Source: Plasmopara viticola (lineage: Eukaryota; Oomycota; Peronosporomycetes; Peronosporales; Peronosporaceae). Taken from it: a stretch of DNA of 64,000 bases. Positions 32,561 through 44,300 of this stretch are shown in pieces. Position numbers and translations under genes: made by a program. Numbering within the stretch: position 1 is the first letter of the stretch; each line of letters begins with the position of its first letter. The DNA is taken from assembly GCA_001695595.3 (NCBI GenBank), contig MBPM02000096.1:62001-126000 (forward strand), written 5' to 3'. A model generated the notes under the pieces. That model searched no databases, was not told the origin of the DNA, and worked only from the letters and a program-made list of their open reading frames with translations.

Positions 32561-35115
32561 TTAGATGATCGAGTGCGCAATAAATCTGCTTAGCTACGAG
32601 CTTCGCCTGTGTTAGCGCTTCCTCACCTGCAAGCTATGCTGGCGTCAACCGCTATAAAGGTATTCATGATACAAAGGGAGGGGTGGTTTTTTGAAACAAG
32701 ACAAAGATACTATGTTTTCAAACGGCTATATAAGGTGCAGACAGCAACAAGAAAAGAAGAGATATTGCTCTGAGAGCACTGCCACAAACAGGCTTGTTTC
32801 TCTTTATTGCGGGAAATGAGCGCATCCTCATCCTGCAGAACATCGATAGCCTGGAGAGCTCAATTTGCTTACCGATAAACTTGCAAGCTGGTCCAATTTC
32901 GAGTTGGTCAGATGAACAGAGTTGGGAGACAAATAAATACGTCTGGAATATGCGGCAAATTTCTGATAAAGCCCTTCGTTCGATTCTTTATGGCGCTACC
33001 TGGAATTAGTTAGCGCCACGGCAGCAATCGCAGTTAAATTGCTTTATGCAAACAGACTGTTTGTTGCTTATTCGACAGACGCAATCCAAGTCGTCTTTCT
33101 GAACGACAAAGAATTAGAAACAGTATACATTTAAAGGCACATAATGCTCTTACTAAAGCTCATTAAGGTTTAGAAAAAAATTCTTGTCTAAGCGCACATT
33201 GATGGTCTCACGTGTACAAGTGGGTACCGTGACTGCGAGACTTGCCAGAGGGTCAAAGCCGCGGCTCACACATTGGCTCTTCAGCAAAGCCTGCCATTGC
33301 GGATGGATCGCTGAAAGTCCGATAATTCCATCCGCTTCAGCAGGAACACTTTCTATAGCATTCACCTCAGTTGTTGAAGCAGTAGGTGCATCGATTAGCC
33401 GAGGCTACACTTGTGACTATAAGCAACATAATGATTAGCAATTTGTACGTGTGAATCCATCTAGAACATTCAATCGAGTGGCAGTCGACATCGATGCGGC
33501 TTTTTTAATCCGAAAACCGTTGAACCAATGTTTATAACATTTGTAGCTGTGTTTGCTCTAATCGTATCACATACCAGCGAAGCAATTGCGACTCCCTTTT
33601 ATGTTACATCAAGCGTCACTTCTTTTATATTTTTGGGAGCATCAATGGTGGCGTTGCCCCTGATCAGTGTCGAAATCTCAGCGACCCGGTATACAGCTGG
33701 TTATTCCACCCACATCAAGCTTGTAGATAGTATTAGTCCCGCCTATCGTAATGTAGTTGCCGGTGTCTTTAAAAGAACGATCGCTTGTTGCAGATTTAGT
33801 TGAAATCGACTAAATCGGGTGAATTTTCTGCACTTGTCAAACTTAACACTTTTTTAGCTGTGGTAGAAGCGAGTGTTGATCCCTTTGATCTGTTCGCTAT
33901 GTCATGTATGATTGTTGCGCTAGAATCAGGCGTAACAATGATGGTAAAACACTTTTCCGGTACGACGCCCACAGCTCAGCGCATTGCTTCTAACTGATGT
34001 CAACATTGACGCTTGGTACAAGGTAAAAACAAAAGTTGTAGATATGAGATTGAAAAAATAATTGCGATTAATTTGAGTTGAAGCCATGGAGTTTTTGTAG
34101 TCAAGTGTTCCTATTCACAATGCTTATTAACTAAAGAGCCTTAAAGCTTATCGTCGAAGACCATTTTACAACTCACTGAATGAAATGATTGTGCTAAGTC
34201 TGTCACTTAGTGATAGAAGCAACCTATGTTTGTCCTTCGTCCAGCACTTTCCTCACGTGTTTGCCCGTCTGCAGCTACATATCAAATGACTATATTGCAT
34301 TTGCGACCATCAAAATACCTCAACAGGTTTGATTAGATGAATACATACAGCAATTGACTGCTCCAAAAAAATTAAAACCAATTCCTTCGGTTATAGCTAC
34401 TACGACAATTCATTGTATGCGGCGTGTGTAGCTTTCCTCAGAAAAAATATAGCGAGATTTGGCAGCGGTTGTCAATTGACAAGCTTATGTTGATGAGAGA
34501 ATCGTTGGACGCTACTACAATCAGGTTGCTACTCGAAAAGGACAGGTGTTATTCAAAGCAATGGACAGCTTTGATTCATCTCTGACAATGGACAGCTTTG
34601 ATTCATCTCTGACGGTTTAATTGCTTTCAATGATGGTAATCAGATAAAAGGGCTGACTTTCAAATCCATTGCTACTCCATACTGCGAGCGGGTGTTAATT
34701 CTTTTGGTCCGGCGAACGATGAAACAACTATGGCTTTCACTATTGCTCGTCCATAAGTTGCATTAAGCCAAACTGGACGAGGGGCGCTGGTACGGGTCAG
34801 CAGTCGACGCAACTCAAAATGCTTTAATATCTAGCTCCCTGCTTCAGGTAAGATGCTAAGCACGCTCTTAAGTTAGACAGCTCAAAAGCTTTGCTTTTGT
34901 ATTTTATTTAAGGTTCCAGAGCTCATTCAGATTTGCCTTTCAGCTATTCGCAACTAAAATGTTAATATAAACTTTCATCGATTTACCATCAAATTTGCCA
35001 AGCGCTATCGACAACAATCATATTATAGAGGTATAATAATAACATACTTTAACGATGCCAACCTAGCAGACGTAATAAATGTACCAAGTGTCCACTATGT
35101 GTCAATGTACACAAT
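32561..35115. other. Intergenic with broken coding-like fragments
   Basis: Between about 33180 and 34000 the minus strand carries several short open segments with codon-like character (for example PAEADGIIGLSAIHP, GVAIASLVCDTIRANT), separated by stops and frameshifts. Composition resembles the A/V/T-rich family proteins, but alignment by eye is not convincing. A perfect 27-bp tandem duplication lies at 34559-34612. Nothing else identifiable. Confidence 0.4.
34559..34612. repeat. Perfect 27-bp tandem duplication
   Basis: Unit caatggacagctttgattca plus tctctga occurs twice in succession without mismatch, indicating a recent slippage or repair event. Confidence 0.85.
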
Positions 35116-36837
35116 TTACTGAGCTGCGTAAGAAATTGTAGGCACAGGCGCTGTGATGCCCACGATACTGCCAAACTCTTCACTAAACGACGTTTCCATC
35201 TCGTCGCCAAGTTGCTGCCGAGCAGCGCGTCGCTTGAGTTTGCGCCACTGCTTGGCCTTTCGTCGAGCAGCCATAGCCGTCTGTGGGTTCAAAGCATCTT
35301 GCGCCAGTTTGGCTGCCAACTCTTGGGTCGACACGGTAGTGTGTGGCAACGTCCAAACACTCGCGTCGCCATCGACCGAATCTGACATGTACGCATCTGA
35401 ATCCGAATCGCTGTCCAGCATACGGCTAACGTGAACAGAAGCGGGCGTCGGCTCACGCGCTGATGTATCCAATACCGTCATCACATCGCGATCTGTCACG
35501 GATAGAGAACACTGTGGTCCTTGAACACTGGGCAGAGCTTCCGATTCCGGTAGAAAAATGCTTGTCGGGTTCAACTGCTCGTCAGCAACATTAAAATCCT
35601 GTCCGAATGCCGTCACTAGCTGCGTGTCCAGCACCTGAACACTCTGATCTGGCGGTGGTGTATAGTACGGTAATTTACCACGGTTCCAGTCTTGCAAGAC
35701 CATACGAGCAGCCGCGTGACGGTCAGGAATCCCACCTTTGCCCAGTTTTCCCTTAGCTTGTGCCACAAGGACTAGAAACTGCACAGCATCTTGAAAACAC
35801 TTGGCCACTCGATCGACAGGCAAGTGGTAGACCATTGCGAGCTGTGCAGGCTGACAGCGCGTCAGTAACACTTGAACGGCTCCGACCGGATCCGCCATGG
35901 ACTCTGTATTGATGCAATTTCGAAGCAGGAGTGCACCTGCATCGGAATGATCAAAGACGATGCCAGGGCAATCCAAGAGCTTAATCTTGCTGTCAATATG
36001 CACTTCTTGCATTACTTTCGTGTGCCCTGCGGTGCTAGACACACTGGCGGCCTTGCTTCGTTTCAAAGAGTTGATAACGGAGCTTTTGCCAACGTTCGGA
36101 TACCCAATCACTCCGACTGTTATCGCCGTCTTAAGCCCATGATTGCGACAGTAGTTCTTAAGCAGCTGCATCAAGGCGTCGGTACCTACCGCTTTACTTC
36201 CACTCACAGCGTCAGCCGCTGCTTTGTCAGCTCGTCCAAACGTAGCGCTGAGATGTTTCGATTGATTCTGAGTCGATGCCTTGAATGCAACCGTTGGGTA
36301 AAAGCCCCGCAAGTACTTGAGCCACGGCTCCAGCACGTGTGGGGGCACTAGGTCCACCTTATTGAGCACGAGTACCAGCTTCTTCCCGTAACGATTTCCA
36401 ATCGCATCCTCCATATCGAGTGTACGGCAACCCATGGGATCGCGTGCATCCAGCACCTCCAAAATGACGTCGGCCTTGTCGACGACCTTGCGCAGCTCCT
36501 TCATGTAAGCGCGTCGACTTGCATCGGTAATGACGAGCTCGTCCTGCGTCGAAGTGTGCTGCATTTGACTATGACTCTGATTGAATTCCTGCGAGCTCTG
36601 TGTGGCACGATCCACCAGCTCTGCGAGCCCTAGGCCAGAGACGACGCCGCGATGGCGTCCAACCACTTGACTGCGAAGCTGTTCGCGCTTTTGCTCGAGC
36701 TTCTTCTTGTCCACCAGCTTCTTGGGAATCGAGTAATTTTGCTGACCAATGTGACTCTTTTTACCGCGTAAAGCTTGTGCCACAGTGCTTCGACGTTTAG
36801 TGCCGCGATCGCGCGGAGGTGCTTGCTTACGTCCCAT
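35116..36837 (-). CDS. Circularly permuted nucleolar GTPase, GNL3/nucleostemin type
   Basis: 573 residues from the ATG at 36837 (MGRKQAPPRD); a further upstream extension begins only at GTG and is not used. The N-terminus is highly basic with a coiled coil (KKLVDKKKLEQKREQLR), as expected for nucleolar targeting. GTPase motifs appear in permuted order: DARDPMGCR (130-138), G4 NKVD (159-162), then G1 GYPNVGKSS (245-253), SSTAGHT (G2 region) and G3 DCPG (289-292). This is diagnostic of the MMR1/HSR1-YlqF family. Eukaryotic members GNL3, GNL3L and Nug1 act in maturation and export of the large ribosomal subunit. A distal KLGKGGIPD block also matches the family. The C-terminal about 150 residues are acidic and Ser-rich and end in a basic helix (AMAARRKAKQWRKLKRR). 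Confidence 0.92.
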   Translation of the reverse strand: MGRKQAPPRDRGTKRRSTVAQALRGKKSHIGQQNYSIPKKLVDKKKLEQKREQLRSQVVGRHRGVVSGLGLAELVDRATQSSQEFNQSHSQMQHTSTQDELVITDASRRAYMKELRKVVDKADVILEVLDARDPMGCRTLDMEDAIGNRYGKKLVLVLNKVDLVPPHVLEPWLKYLRGFYPTVAFKASTQNQSKHLSATFGRADKAAADAVSGSKAVGTDALMQLLKNYCRNHGLKTAITVGVIGYPNVGKSSVINSLKRSKAASVSSTAGHTKVMQEVHIDSKIKLLDCPGIVFDHSDAGALLLRNCINTESMADPVGAVQVLLTRCQPAQLAMVYHLPVDRVAKCFQDAVQFLVLVAQAKGKLGKGGIPDRHAAARMVLQDWNRGKLPYYTPPPDQSVQVLDTQLVTAFGQDFNVADEQLNPTSIFLPESEALPSVQGPQCSLSVTDRDVMTVLDTSAREPTPASVHVSRMLDSDSDSDAYMSDSVDGDASVWTLPHTTVSTQELAAKLAQDALNPQTAMAARRKAKQWRKLKRRAARQQLGDEMETSFSEEFGSIVGITAPVPTISYAAQ

Positions 36838-37959
36838 GACTGAGCCCTGACAACGGCTGGAAGGAGAGCTAAGACGTCTTTTTGACCAGTTAAAAATGAG
36901 AAGCACAGAGTACCTGCAGGAGTTTATTAAGATGCTTTATTGAAATCGTCCTGGGTACATGGCTTTCGGTGCACGACTGCTCGATATCCGCGGTCTTGAG
37001 GGATCAAAGTGTGCAATAAAATGCAACCAGAAAAGAAATTCATGTAGCAAAGTACATGAACGTCCTTTACTTCTCGAGAGTGACTCAATTTGCTACCACT
37101 CACGCAGATACCTTCTCGTTACTATACCCTTTTGTAAAGTGAGAAACTTATACAAAAATACCTGCCTACAGCACAGAGTTACAATAAATGCAGCCTTTTC
37201 TTCTTCCATGTAGCTAAAAATTGTCACGACGTTTGGAGTTTGCGAGCATGCTCAAGCAGCAGAGAATTCAGTAATTCTGGTGATAACGTTTACTGTGTAG
37301 ACTAAGCCGATTAGAATTAAAGCATCTTCGTTTAGAAGGAGAGACCAATGCATTATGATGGGCACTATGGCAGCCTTTATCAAAAATGATAAGGTGTGTG
37401 GTGTTTGCACTCCTTTGCTTGAAAGGCCGGGCTAAGAAGTGGGCGATCACCCGCGAATCCACTCTACCAGAAGTTTGTGTGTTAAGAGAACATGGAAAAG
37501 TAGTATTTTTTAGCGATCTGAATTCCGCCAGCGCTCACGCTACTTCACTTGCAAGCAAAAAGCCTTATCATTGTATTCAATTATTATATCAAACGGCGGT
37601 CACTATCCGGTGGATTGTATTCATTAAGATCTGACTAATGTATACACCAACATTTCGGCTTCTCGTGCGAATTGATGTCTTTTCTTTTTCATTGAACTTC
37701 TCTTTAAACTGTTTTTCAATCAATGTGACTGTGTTTAGAAATGGCTTACTGGTTGGCTCGCCTCGCACTCGAATCTTTATAGTGCAGGCAGCAACGACGG
37801 AAAATTCGTCGACAGGGCAATTCGAAAAGCCCTAAAATAGAAGCAAAGCCCTAGTGAAAACTGACATTTTCACATTATCGTGAAAGCGCAATCTTTGTCC
37901 AAAAAAAGTAAAGAGTGGCGTCTTCGAACAGGTAGCCTAACAGCTGTCAAGGCGACGTA

Positions 37960-38300
37960 ACAGCGGTGGACTTATAAATGTACACGTAAGTGCACGACCG
38001 ATTTCTAGTCCTGGTAGACGCTGGAGCGTCGCGAAACATTGCGTGCAGGCAAGCAATTGCAATCAATCAAGATAATTTGAATAACGCATTAAGCTAGAGC
38101 AGCGAAAATGAGTTAGTTTCCTTATAAATGGCTAGTGATATGGCTATATGTGACCCTAGGACCTGGTGGTGAAATTCGACAACTTCGACAGCACGAAATC
38201 AATATTCATATTAAGTATGGCTTAATTTTAGGCATACCAAAGCTAGAAAAGCAAAGGTCCTGAATCGAATGGTGGAGCAAACCCTAAGATTTTAGCTGCG
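37960..38300 (+). mobile_element. Decayed Ty3/Gypsy retrotransposon fragment (protease region)
   Basis: In one frame 38005-38035 reads FLVLVDAGASRN, the aspartic protease active-site motif (D-[ST/A]-G-[AS]) of Gypsy elements. A shifted frame just before reads LINVHVSARP, the usual lead-in. After a further frameshift, 38222-38295 reads LILGIPKLEKQ, a stop, then IEWWSKP, matching the family block LILGMPWL...IDW. Several frameshifts and stops show it is dead. Confidence 0.6.
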
Positions 38301-39905
38301 CAATCATATACAACAGGACTTTGGTGATTTAATTTTTTACCCCTGTTGTCATACAATCCAACTTTCTACTGGGTTTTTCCACAAACGCAGTTGACTGATT
38401 ACAATAACGGCTTTCAAAATAGAGAAAGCAAAAAATTCTTTTTAGGAATGGATAAAGCTTTGTTTGGGCCTAAGACCTTATTTAAAGTGTATTGCTTATG
38501 AGCAAAATCAATCACTACCTAGTTAAGCCTTTTATTATTAGAAAAGGCATGGGTTAAAGTGCACAAGAAAATTTCTTACGACAATGTCGATGCGCTCAGG
38601 GGTATTGCGATCGTCAAAATTTCGGATGGCATAAGGGCTCGCGGTGTTCCCAGCACCCCTTCGAATTTTTTTCTTAAAAATCAACTTAGTTGTCGATTTG
38701 AGAACGGGCGATTTGACGGCCCCCATTATCGATAACGCAAGGCTGTACAATTTGGGCGGCCGGTAAAGCCTATAAAAGGAAGCCACTTTCTGACGCAGTT
38801 TGGAGATCTCGCGCTGAGACGCGCGGCGACCGATCGTACCATTACTATATATAGAAACACACAACTTTAATTATGGAGAACCTCTATCATCGGATTGGAG
38901 ACGTTCCTGTCTTTTTGGCAATGCGTTTTGCATGGTCGGTGGGTCTGTCGACGAGTCTAACATATTTTGAGGAGAAACCCAGCTTTTAGAACCAAGACCA
39001 AGCGAGTGTTTGCCGAAGTGTCCGCGGCACCTCTAGTCATCTTCATCGGGTATCTGTTGACTATTCAACGAATAGAACAATTTCTTGCCAGGCTCTTGCA
39101 GCGTATTCCTTACCTGAGCGCACTTTGATAGACGGAGCTTCGCTCTGTCACCTGCGTATGGGTAGCTTGAAGCTCACGAGTAAGGATCAGTTTTCAAGGT
39201 GAAAGTAGTCTTTGTTGCCGGTGCAGCCGCTGTAGAAGAAGGCACAAATGTCAGTGGCACATGAGAGCTTGCTTAGAGATCCGACTTGTTTGGTCATTTT
39301 CATTACAAGACGAGTAATAGGTTTAGCCATCGTTATGACCTTACATTATGTATTTTGTACGAGCAGTCTCAATGAAGCATCAACCACTTTTCGTATTTCA
39401 GTCAGAGATTGATAAGTAGCACTCATTCCTCTCTTATTGAATGTATTCTAAGTAAGGCTTTCCATTAGAAGAAAGATTGGCCTATTTGGTATTTAAAATA
39501 AAAAAATCGATATAGTCCTGCAAAAAAATACTTAGTGCGTATGAAGAATTGCAGGTTAGACCAAAAGAAAATAAAATTCTAAAATCACTCATAAAAACTG
39601 AAGATTTTCACCGGAATTGCACCCTGAGTCCGCGCAAGGTGCTGTGTGACTATGTCATAGAAAGCATCAGACGCATTTATCTTTATCGTAAAAAAGTCAT
39701 GATATGTGGCTGCGAATGCAATTTATGGCCTATTCAAAGCCTGCACAAAGTCGATCCTTGCATCATGTGCAATAAAATCCTTTTCTTAAACTTTTTCTAT
39801 CAGCAATTGGTACCGTTTCTGTCCCGCATAGAAGCCACCGGTATCTCGACCATGGTTTTAGACTTACTTTTAAGTGACTCGACCAATCATGTTTCCCCGC
39901 CCGAA

Positions 39906-39912
39906 TCATTCC
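39906..39912 (+). promoter_or_regulatory. Initiator-like TCATTCC before the second mucin-like gene
   Basis: 25 bp upstream of the ATG at 39937; matches the oomycete initiator consensus, but the flanking CAATTT element is not evident. Confidence 0.35.
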
Positions 39913-39936
39913 GCGTATTCCTCGCCATAGTCGAAT

Positions 39937-41154
39937 ATGGGGCTGCGTCGAGTCTCGGTGTTCATGGCACTAAGTGCGTCCTCTACACACGCCATGCAGG
40001 TCAGTGTGTGCCGCGACGCTACGTATGACATTTCAGTGGATGAAAGTCCACTGTGTTCAGGCTCGGGCGCCGCTCCCGCGGGCCAAAGTTGTCCCAAAGC
40101 AGGCGATGTGGCCGTGGCCGACTGCCTCGCGACTCTTGCATCCTTTGGAAGCGGCAGCTGTGTGGCGCCCGAGGATGCCGTGTGTCAAGTCGTACTTGGG
40201 GATACGTGGGGCTGCGTGTTGCCGTCTGTGGGGTGCGATGTCGAACAAGCGAGCGAGTGCGAGACGTGGGACTTTAGCGGGGACGACACGGTCGATCTCG
40301 GGTCGTTTGATGGCAACGAGCAGTACGATGGCAGTTGGTTTACGAAGAGTACAAAGCTCAGGGAGATTTACGATTGTGGGAACACGCCCACTCCCGCTCC
40401 AACGACGGCCGCGCCCACGCCAGCCGTCACAAGCGCCCTTTTGACAGACACGCCGGCACCCACGCCAGCCGTCACCAAGGCTAAAACGACCGAGACGTCG
40501 ACGGCCACTCCAGACATCGCACAGAATGATCTAACGGATACAAATTCGACATTCAACCTCAACGAGAGTGCCACAAATATAAGAAGAGGGGATACGGCAA
40601 CGCCGACGCCGGTATCTACGGGAAATGACGGGTCATTGGGTGAAACCTCGGATGTTGTAAAGACAGGAGTGAACGTAACTGAGGTTGGAGAGGAAGACCA
40701 ATCGACAACACAAAGCTCAGCTACAGTTGCGTTTGCGGCAAACAATACTGGCAGTCAACTATCGAGAAACGAGCTGCTGATGGGTTTAGGAGCGGTAGTA
40801 GCGTTTGTTGCTATCGTTGTGGCTGCCGCTGCAGTTGTTTACGCTCGGAGAAGGCTTGCGAGGGAGGTGGTGGGGGAAGGAGAAGAGCAAGATCTCGTCA
40901 AGGACGAAAAGGCGGAGAAGGATGCGAACAAAGACGGAGATGCCACCTCGGACGTAATTCCTCCTACGCCAGTTGTGATGACTGGCCAAATGGCAGTGAC
41001 GCCTATTGCTGCGACTGCATCAACCTTGTTGACGACGCCGGCGACGTCTGACGAGATGCCTTCCTCCGTTGATGTGGGTGAGACTTCAGAGGGCAAAAGG
41101 AAGGACAGCCAGCGTACCGGTAGAGATTTGTTGGCGAGAGCGAAGGCTGACTGA
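39937..41154 (+). CDS. Cysteine-rich mucin-like type I membrane protein, paralogue of the 8.5-kb gene
   Basis: 405 residues. A signal peptide of about 20 residues is followed by ten Cys at 25, 40, 52, 63, 75, 83, 93, 100, 108 and 147, with the same spacing and blocks as the 8516-9616 protein ([40 protein letters not shown]). The Pro/Thr stalk is much shorter and less regular (PTPAPTTAAPTPA), continuing into a Ser/Thr/Asn-rich region with N-glycosylation sequons. A transmembrane helix lies at about 281-302. The acidic-basic cytoplasmic tail of about 100 residues (EGEEQDLVKDEKAEKD) is much longer than in the paralogue. Probable surface adhesin or sensor. It converges on the giant PX gene, 150 bp apart. 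Confidence 0.85.
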   Translation: MGLRRVSVFMALSASSTHAMQVSVCRDATYDISVDESPLCSGSGAAPAGQSCPKAGDVAVADCLATLASFGSGSCVAPEDAVCQVVLGDTWGCVLPSVGCDVEQASECETWDFSGDDTVDLGSFDGNEQYDGSWFTKSTKLREIYDCGNTPTPAPTTAAPTPAVTSALLTDTPAPTPAVTKAKTTETSTATPDIAQNDLTDTNSTFNLNESATNIRRGDTATPTPVSTGNDGSLGETSDVVKTGVNVTEVGEEDQSTTQSSATVAFAANNTGSQLSRNELLMGLGAVVAFVAIVVAAAAVVYARRRLAREVVGEGEEQDLVKDEKAEKDANKDGDATSDVIPPTPVVMTGQMAVTPIAATASTLLTTPATSDEMPSSVDVGETSEGKRKDSQRTGRDLLARAKAD

Positions 41155-41305
41155 TAAAACACATGCACGTGCGCCTAATTCGTTTTGCAGAAGATGTAAA
41201 ATACCCCTTTTTATCTGTTACTAGTAGGTTGCGTACGCCGAAAACTGAGCAAAGTGTTGTTAAAAGGCTTTCAATCAGCCCCAATTTTAACGTTTTAAAC
41301 TACCA

Positions 41306-44300
41306 CTATTTCCTGACGAGAAGCTCTCTTCCGCTTCTTTCGTTGGCAATAAAGCTCTGAAAAATCGCGCAGTCGTGGAGATCTGGATGCTTGGCAATGT
41401 AGTGGAGAAGGTCTCCAAATGCTTTTTCACGCGCCTCGATTGTTCTCTTACTCCGACGTCCTCGCAAAAAGGTCATTACGTTAGCCTTGGGCACTTCGGG
41501 CAGGTTGCTCGTCAGTGGAGTGTTGAGAGCTCGTAGCTGCGCAACTAGTTTTTTAAAGTCGGAATACCGTTTCGGAACGGCTACAACACGCTCGCCAGTG
41601 GCCCCAATGACTTGATAAATGTGGTACATGATGACGTTTCTGACTCGCGTGACGCCCAAGATCTCGTACGTCAGAGAGAGCGATGGCTGGGATGTATTGC
41701 GCTTCAAAGTGGTAACTGATCCTGTGGCATTGATACTGTCTGCTTTTAATGTCGGTGACGTTTTCATGGAAATGACTGCGACTTGATCGATTCGTGGCTC
41801 ATGCTCATCGTCCTGTATGTCTTCTATTGGCGAATCTTTGAACGTGTGAGGAGTGACGAGGCTGTGTGTGTCATCTTGCATTTCGTTGAACGTCGCGCAC
41901 TTGTCCATCATCGAGGCATAGCTTTGCATCGTCTCGTTAGTAGTGAAGTCGGCAATGGCCACATCATGCTTAGAATGAGCGACGTAAGTATTCGTGTCGG
42001 TTCTGTGAGTGCTCAGTCCATTGTCAGTCAAAGACGGCTCTTGTAAAGTTGCTGCAGCTTCGATCCCATTGTCCATCTCGGAGATGGAAGCGCCATTACC
42101 ACTCTCACTTGTTTCATTTCCTGTGCTTGAGTCTGCAGACATTCTTTCGATGTTTACCTCTAGCTCCACCAACGTTTTTTCTTCCAGGTCTCCCATGCCA
42201 ACAGCTGTCTCCACTGTCTGCTCCTCTTTAGTTGCCTCCGTCTCTACCGTTTCAGCTTCAATCTCAGCAGGTATATTAGTCTCGTCAAGAGCACTTTCGA
42301 GCACGTTATCTTCAGTAGCAAAGGCTTTGGATTCGACAAATGGGTCACTGCAATCAGCTGGACATGTACCTTGTGTCAACACTTCCGAGCCTTGGACTGC
42401 TGCAAGCGCCTCCTCAACATCAACACCAACGATCGAAGTCTCACCCAGAGGCACCTCGTCTACCGCTTCTAAGACCATGACGGCTCTCTCTTCTTTCATT
42501 GTGTCCGTGTCTAACGTGAGCACTTGCTCTTCATTAGGCTTTTCAGCCATTTCAATGGCCTCATTGCGCTTCGCTGTGGCTTCAAAAACGTTTATAGAAG
42601 ACGGAGGTGATGGAGATGGCACACAAGAAGACGTTTGGGAAGAAGAGCGACGTGGTGCCACGTTGTTCACGTTGCGCTTTGCAATCTGTTCATAGCGTCC
42701 TATCAACGTCGCGACAGGATTGATGGGCTCTGTGTCGACGTGGAAAGGTTCATTCGGCTCTTGAAAAGGCTTGACTTCATCAAGATCCGGTACTGTTGCC
42801 TTAAAGTCGACAGTACTACTGTCAATAGCCTCGGATAAAGGCTCAGTAACAGCACTGAAAATGTTTGACTCGTCAATGTTACTGTCGCTAGCTTCAGTCG
42901 CATCGCTAACCTTGTCACAAGCAGCAGCTTTAGAGCCAGCCGTAGGATCAAATCCTGTCTCTACAAAGACCTTTTTGCCGTCCGTGACACCTTCATCCAC
43001 CACAAGGTTTCCCATGACCTTAGCGGGTACAAATTCAGTGTCGACAAATGACAGTGGTGCCTCCACTCTTGCCTTGCCAACGGCGGCTTTAATCTTACCA
43101 GTCTCGACTCGGGCAATCGCCACAGAGTCTTCGTCTGCATCCTCTGTAGCCTCAGTGACCACCGTCTTTACTGCTCTCTCTACCTCAGCATTCTCAACTT
43201 CGACAGCTCCTGTTATCTCAATAGCTTTCGCTCGATCACACTGAACGTCCGACGCTTGGAAAGTCTCTGTAGCCTGCTGCACATCAGCTTCAACTACATA
43301 CACCACAGGCTCAAGCTTGCTCTCACTCATCTTACTAACCGCCTTGATTGTACCGTCCTCGATCGCCTGTTTACCATCGTCAGATGCGGCACTTTCGACT
43401 GCGACAGCCACGGGCTTCGCCGCGGCTTCGTCGAAGGGATCTGCTACGCCTAGTATGGACTCCGATACGTCCATCACGCTGGAAGTCGCCAACTGCTTCT
43501 CGGCATCTCCAGCGACGTGCGCATGCGTCGCCTTCATCGTCGCCTCAACTTTCGATTGAAGCTCTGCTGAGCTACTGAAGTCGGATAAGTTGTCCACTTC
43601 TTCAAACATTACACATGGCAGCTGCCCGGTCAACGCATCCGTCGTCGTTAGACTCCATCCACTGAGGTGCTTCATCCCAGTATCCAGTACAACCTTTTTC
43701 GCGATCAAAGTATCGAAGCGATGAACCGCACAACTATCTTCACCGTCGTCAATGAACGCATTGCAGACCGGGTTATGTGTGACTCTGACCTCGCCTTTCG
43801 GTGCACGGGTCCACGTCTCAGCTGTGCTCGCCGCGACAAGTTGATTTGCAGACGTGGCTCTGTTGGCCAACTTGACTGTCGACTTGTAGCGATAGAGCGC
43901 ATTCCTGACCCAGATACTAGCCTTCGAAGCTCTTTCTGCATCCTTTTCCACGATCTCGTCGCTCGTCATGGCAACGCTTTCCCAATCCCACGCCGTGTTC
44001 ACTGCCGTCTCGTCAAGGACTCGCTCGACTTGAGGCTTCTCTGACATGGCGGCAGCTGCTACTGCAGTAGAGTTACCGGAAGCCATGTCGTTAAGGATAT
44101 TGGGTACATCAGCAGAAGTATCGGCAATGTCGTCCGTAGCGGCCTCTTTCATAGGTAAAGAAGCGCTCGTGGCGATCGTGTCGAAAGAAGTGATAGCATT
44201 GACGGCCACAGTCGAATCGTCCTTGGCAGTCTTTTCGCTGTAAAGTGTAGCTTCTTCAACACCAGAAAGCTCTTTGCTCGAGCTGGCTACGCTAGCAATC

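Larger units (their letters stand above)
36838..39936. other. Intergenic, contains a Gypsy relic
   Basis: AT-rich. Apart from the retroelement fragment at 37960-38300, no coding frame is supported. The minus-strand frame 38538-38864 begins well but matches nothing I recognise. TCATTCC at 39906-39912 probably serves the mucin-like gene. Confidence 0.5.

Noticed and set aside
33870..33960. Apparent similarity of a plus-strand DPFD-containing frame to the giant PX protein
   Set aside because: The nucleotide match is about half of positions and needs an indel; within low-complexity expectation.
39549..40028. 159-codon plus-strand frame overlapping the second mucin-like gene
   Set aside because: Starts at TTG, overlaps the signal-peptide-bearing gene out of frame and has no recognisable content.
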